Origin: Pandoraea sp. | GTDB taxonomy: Bacteria > Pseudomonadota > Gammaproteobacteria > Burkholderiales > Burkholderiaceae | Assembly: GCA_031291335.1 (NCBI GenBank) | Contig: JARLJF010000074.1 | Span: 1-64,000 of the forward strand | Direction of reading: 5' to 3' | DNA: 64,000 bases | Shown: positions 62,944 to 64,000 of the stretch, in pieces | How the letters are laid out: the number at the start of each line of letters is the position of its first letter | Numbering within the stretch: the stretch's first letter is position 1 | Made by a program: the position numbers and the translations under genes | The notes under the pieces: generated by a model | Told to the model about the DNA's origin: nothing | Databases searched by the model: none | The model's input: only the letters and a program-made list of their open reading frames with translations

Positions 62944-64000
62944 TCAGCGCAGGCGGTATTCCATGAACTCGCGGGATTCGTAAGGCTTGCGCGCGATCCA
63001 GATCACCCCTTCGGCGGCATCCATCAACGTGGTCGACACGGTGGCGGCGATGCTGTCGAAGCTGACCTTGCGCGGCACGCGCAGCACACCTACGGGCGCA
63101 CCGAAATCGTCGGCGAGCGCCGCCTTGATCACCGCCCAGTCGATCTTGCCGTGCGTGCGGCGGGCGTCTTGCAGCGCCTGTGTCACGCGACGCTGGCGAT
63201 AGATCGAGTCGGGGCTCTTGGCCAGACCGAGGTCGCGCAACTTGCCGCGCGCCACCGGACACAGCCAGTGATTGGCGTGCACGAGCACGTCGTCTTCCGG
63301 CGTCAGCCAGAAGATTTCATCGGGCGCGCACTCGAGGTCGACGGCTTCGCCCTTCGCATCGGCCAGCATCAGGTTGTTCGATGCGTAGCGACGCGTGCTC
63401 CACAGCGCCTTCATGGCGTCGGCCATGCTGGCCGAGTCGAGCATGCGGCGGCGAATCAGCGCGAGCGGCGTGTCGGCCTGACTGGCGTTCAGGTAATCGC
63501 GATCGGACGTCAGGAAGTTGCCCGAGAGCGAGAGTCCGGCGCTGTTGATGCCATGACGGCCGAGCGTGCCCGCTTCCGTGAACACGAGCAGGTCAGGGCC
63601 GTCATCGCGACGCATGCGCAGCACGATACCGGTATCGGCGCACTCGGCACGCCAGTCCCAGTTATGCGCGTGCATCAGGCGGTCGGTGGCACTCGCCTGC
63701 GGCATGACGATCAGGCCGGTACAGCCGTCGTCGAGCGCCTTGCGTGCCTCGTCGATTTCGTTATGGCCGTACATCATTTCCGTGCGGCAGTTGATCAACA
63801 CGATGTCTTCGATCGTCAGACCTGCGCCTTCGGCGATACCGCGCATTTCCTCGAGATAGCCGGCGTCGAACGCTTCGATGATCGGCACCATGCGCGCCGA
63901 CAACGCACGCTGACGCTCATGCGATACGCCCCGCCGGTCGAGCTGCGAGCGATATAGGGCCAGGCTGCGAGCAACGCGCTCGGGCACCTGGCGGCCATGC
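62944..64000 (-). CDS. C45-family acyltransferase/hydrolase, 5' end outside the window
   Basis: The visible part (347 residues from a GTG at 63987) belongs to the C45 family of self-processing Ntn hydrolases, like fungal penicillin acyltransferase. The expected nucleophile is the cysteine of DDGCTGLIV, which becomes N-terminal after cleavage; HAHNWDWRAE and EAGTLGRHGINSAG support this. The frame stays open to the edge (HGRQVPERV), so the true start is beyond 64000. It begins the minus-strand cluster with the peptide importer, and probably splits or transfers an acyl group on the imported compound. Confidence 0.87.
   Translation of the reverse strand, partial: HGRQVPERVARSLALYRSQLDRRGVSHERQRALSARMVPIIEAFDAGYLEEMRGIAEGAGLTIEDIVLINCRTEMMYGHNEIDEARKALDDGCTGLIVMPQASATDRLMHAHNWDWRAECADTGIVLRMRRDDGPDLLVFTEAGTLGRHGINSAGLSLSGNFLTSDRDYLNASQADTPLALIRRRMLDSASMADAMKALWSTRRYASNNLMLADAKGEAVDLECAPDEIFWLTPEDDVLVHANHWLCPVARGKLRDLGLAKSPDSIYRQRRVTQALQDARRTHGKIDWAVIKAALADDFGAPVGVLRVPRKVSFDSIAATVSTTLMDAAEGVIWIARKPYESREFMEYRLR

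Noticed and set aside
1-64000. tRNA, rRNA, CRISPR, insertion sequence or prophage
   Set aside because: I looked for cloverleaf-like text, repeat-spacer arrays, transposase motifs and phage genes and saw none. A tool-based scan could still find a small RNA gene.

Overview
The window is a dense, GC-rich beta-proteobacterial chromosome segment. It has many LysR-type regulators, a Burkholderiales-style porin, an unlinked cyo quinol oxidase operon, and catabolic clusters beside their own regulators. The gene content and codon use fit a Burkholderiales organism, and Pandoraea or a close relative is my best guess from memory of the families; I did no database search. I saw no rRNA, tRNA, CRISPR array or insertion sequence. 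About 48 protein genes are supported, plus several tiny ORFs.

Layout, left to right. 64-5377: a four-gene set of an unrecognised protein, a DUF3726 protein, an M19 dipeptidase-like protein and a TPP enzyme. 5643-6388: a small two-gene module (Cas2/VapD-like plus PIN domain) in visibly less GC-rich DNA. 6489-7583: porin. 7880-11779: polyamine-type ABC importer, divergent from a MocR/GntR regulator (12082-13548), then an IclR regulator. 15225-20252: cyoABCD with a LysR gene directly behind it. 20568-23924: a large autotransporter with a zinc-protease motif.

24104-32410 is the most unusual part. Three tiny ORFs (24-34 codons) with strong ribosome-binding sites and a fourth copy lacking a start codon are closed by a terminator. 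A response regulator/histidine kinase pair follows. A convergent MacA-MacB-TolC export operon comes next, with another tiny hydrophobic peptide ORF upstream of macA. An 18-base motif differing at one position lies about 100 bases upstream of both peptide loci. I propose a peptide production, sensing and export system; this is an inference from the layout.

32500-41226: a TRIC-type membrane protein, an orphan ECF sigma factor, and a catabolic cluster (HTH plus citrate-synthase-like protein, MFS carrier, dihydroxyphthalate-decarboxylase-like protein, class II aldolase), then a short-chain dehydrogenase divergent from a LysR gene. 41339-48425: an AtoE-type carrier, an ornithine-cyclodeaminase-family enzyme and a 1153-residue molybdopterin oxidoreductase fused to a flavin/2Fe-2S reductase, divergent from a LysR gene. 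48476-52972: a D-threonate-type pathway (PdxA2, DUF1537 kinase, KdgT-type carrier) with a DeoR regulator and palindromic operators. 53102-64000: an esterase, a LysR gene, and a minus-strand set (ornithine cyclodeaminase, M14 deacylase, dipeptide ABC importer, C45 acyltransferase/hydrolase) that looks built to import and split acylated amino acids or peptides; the last gene runs off the window.
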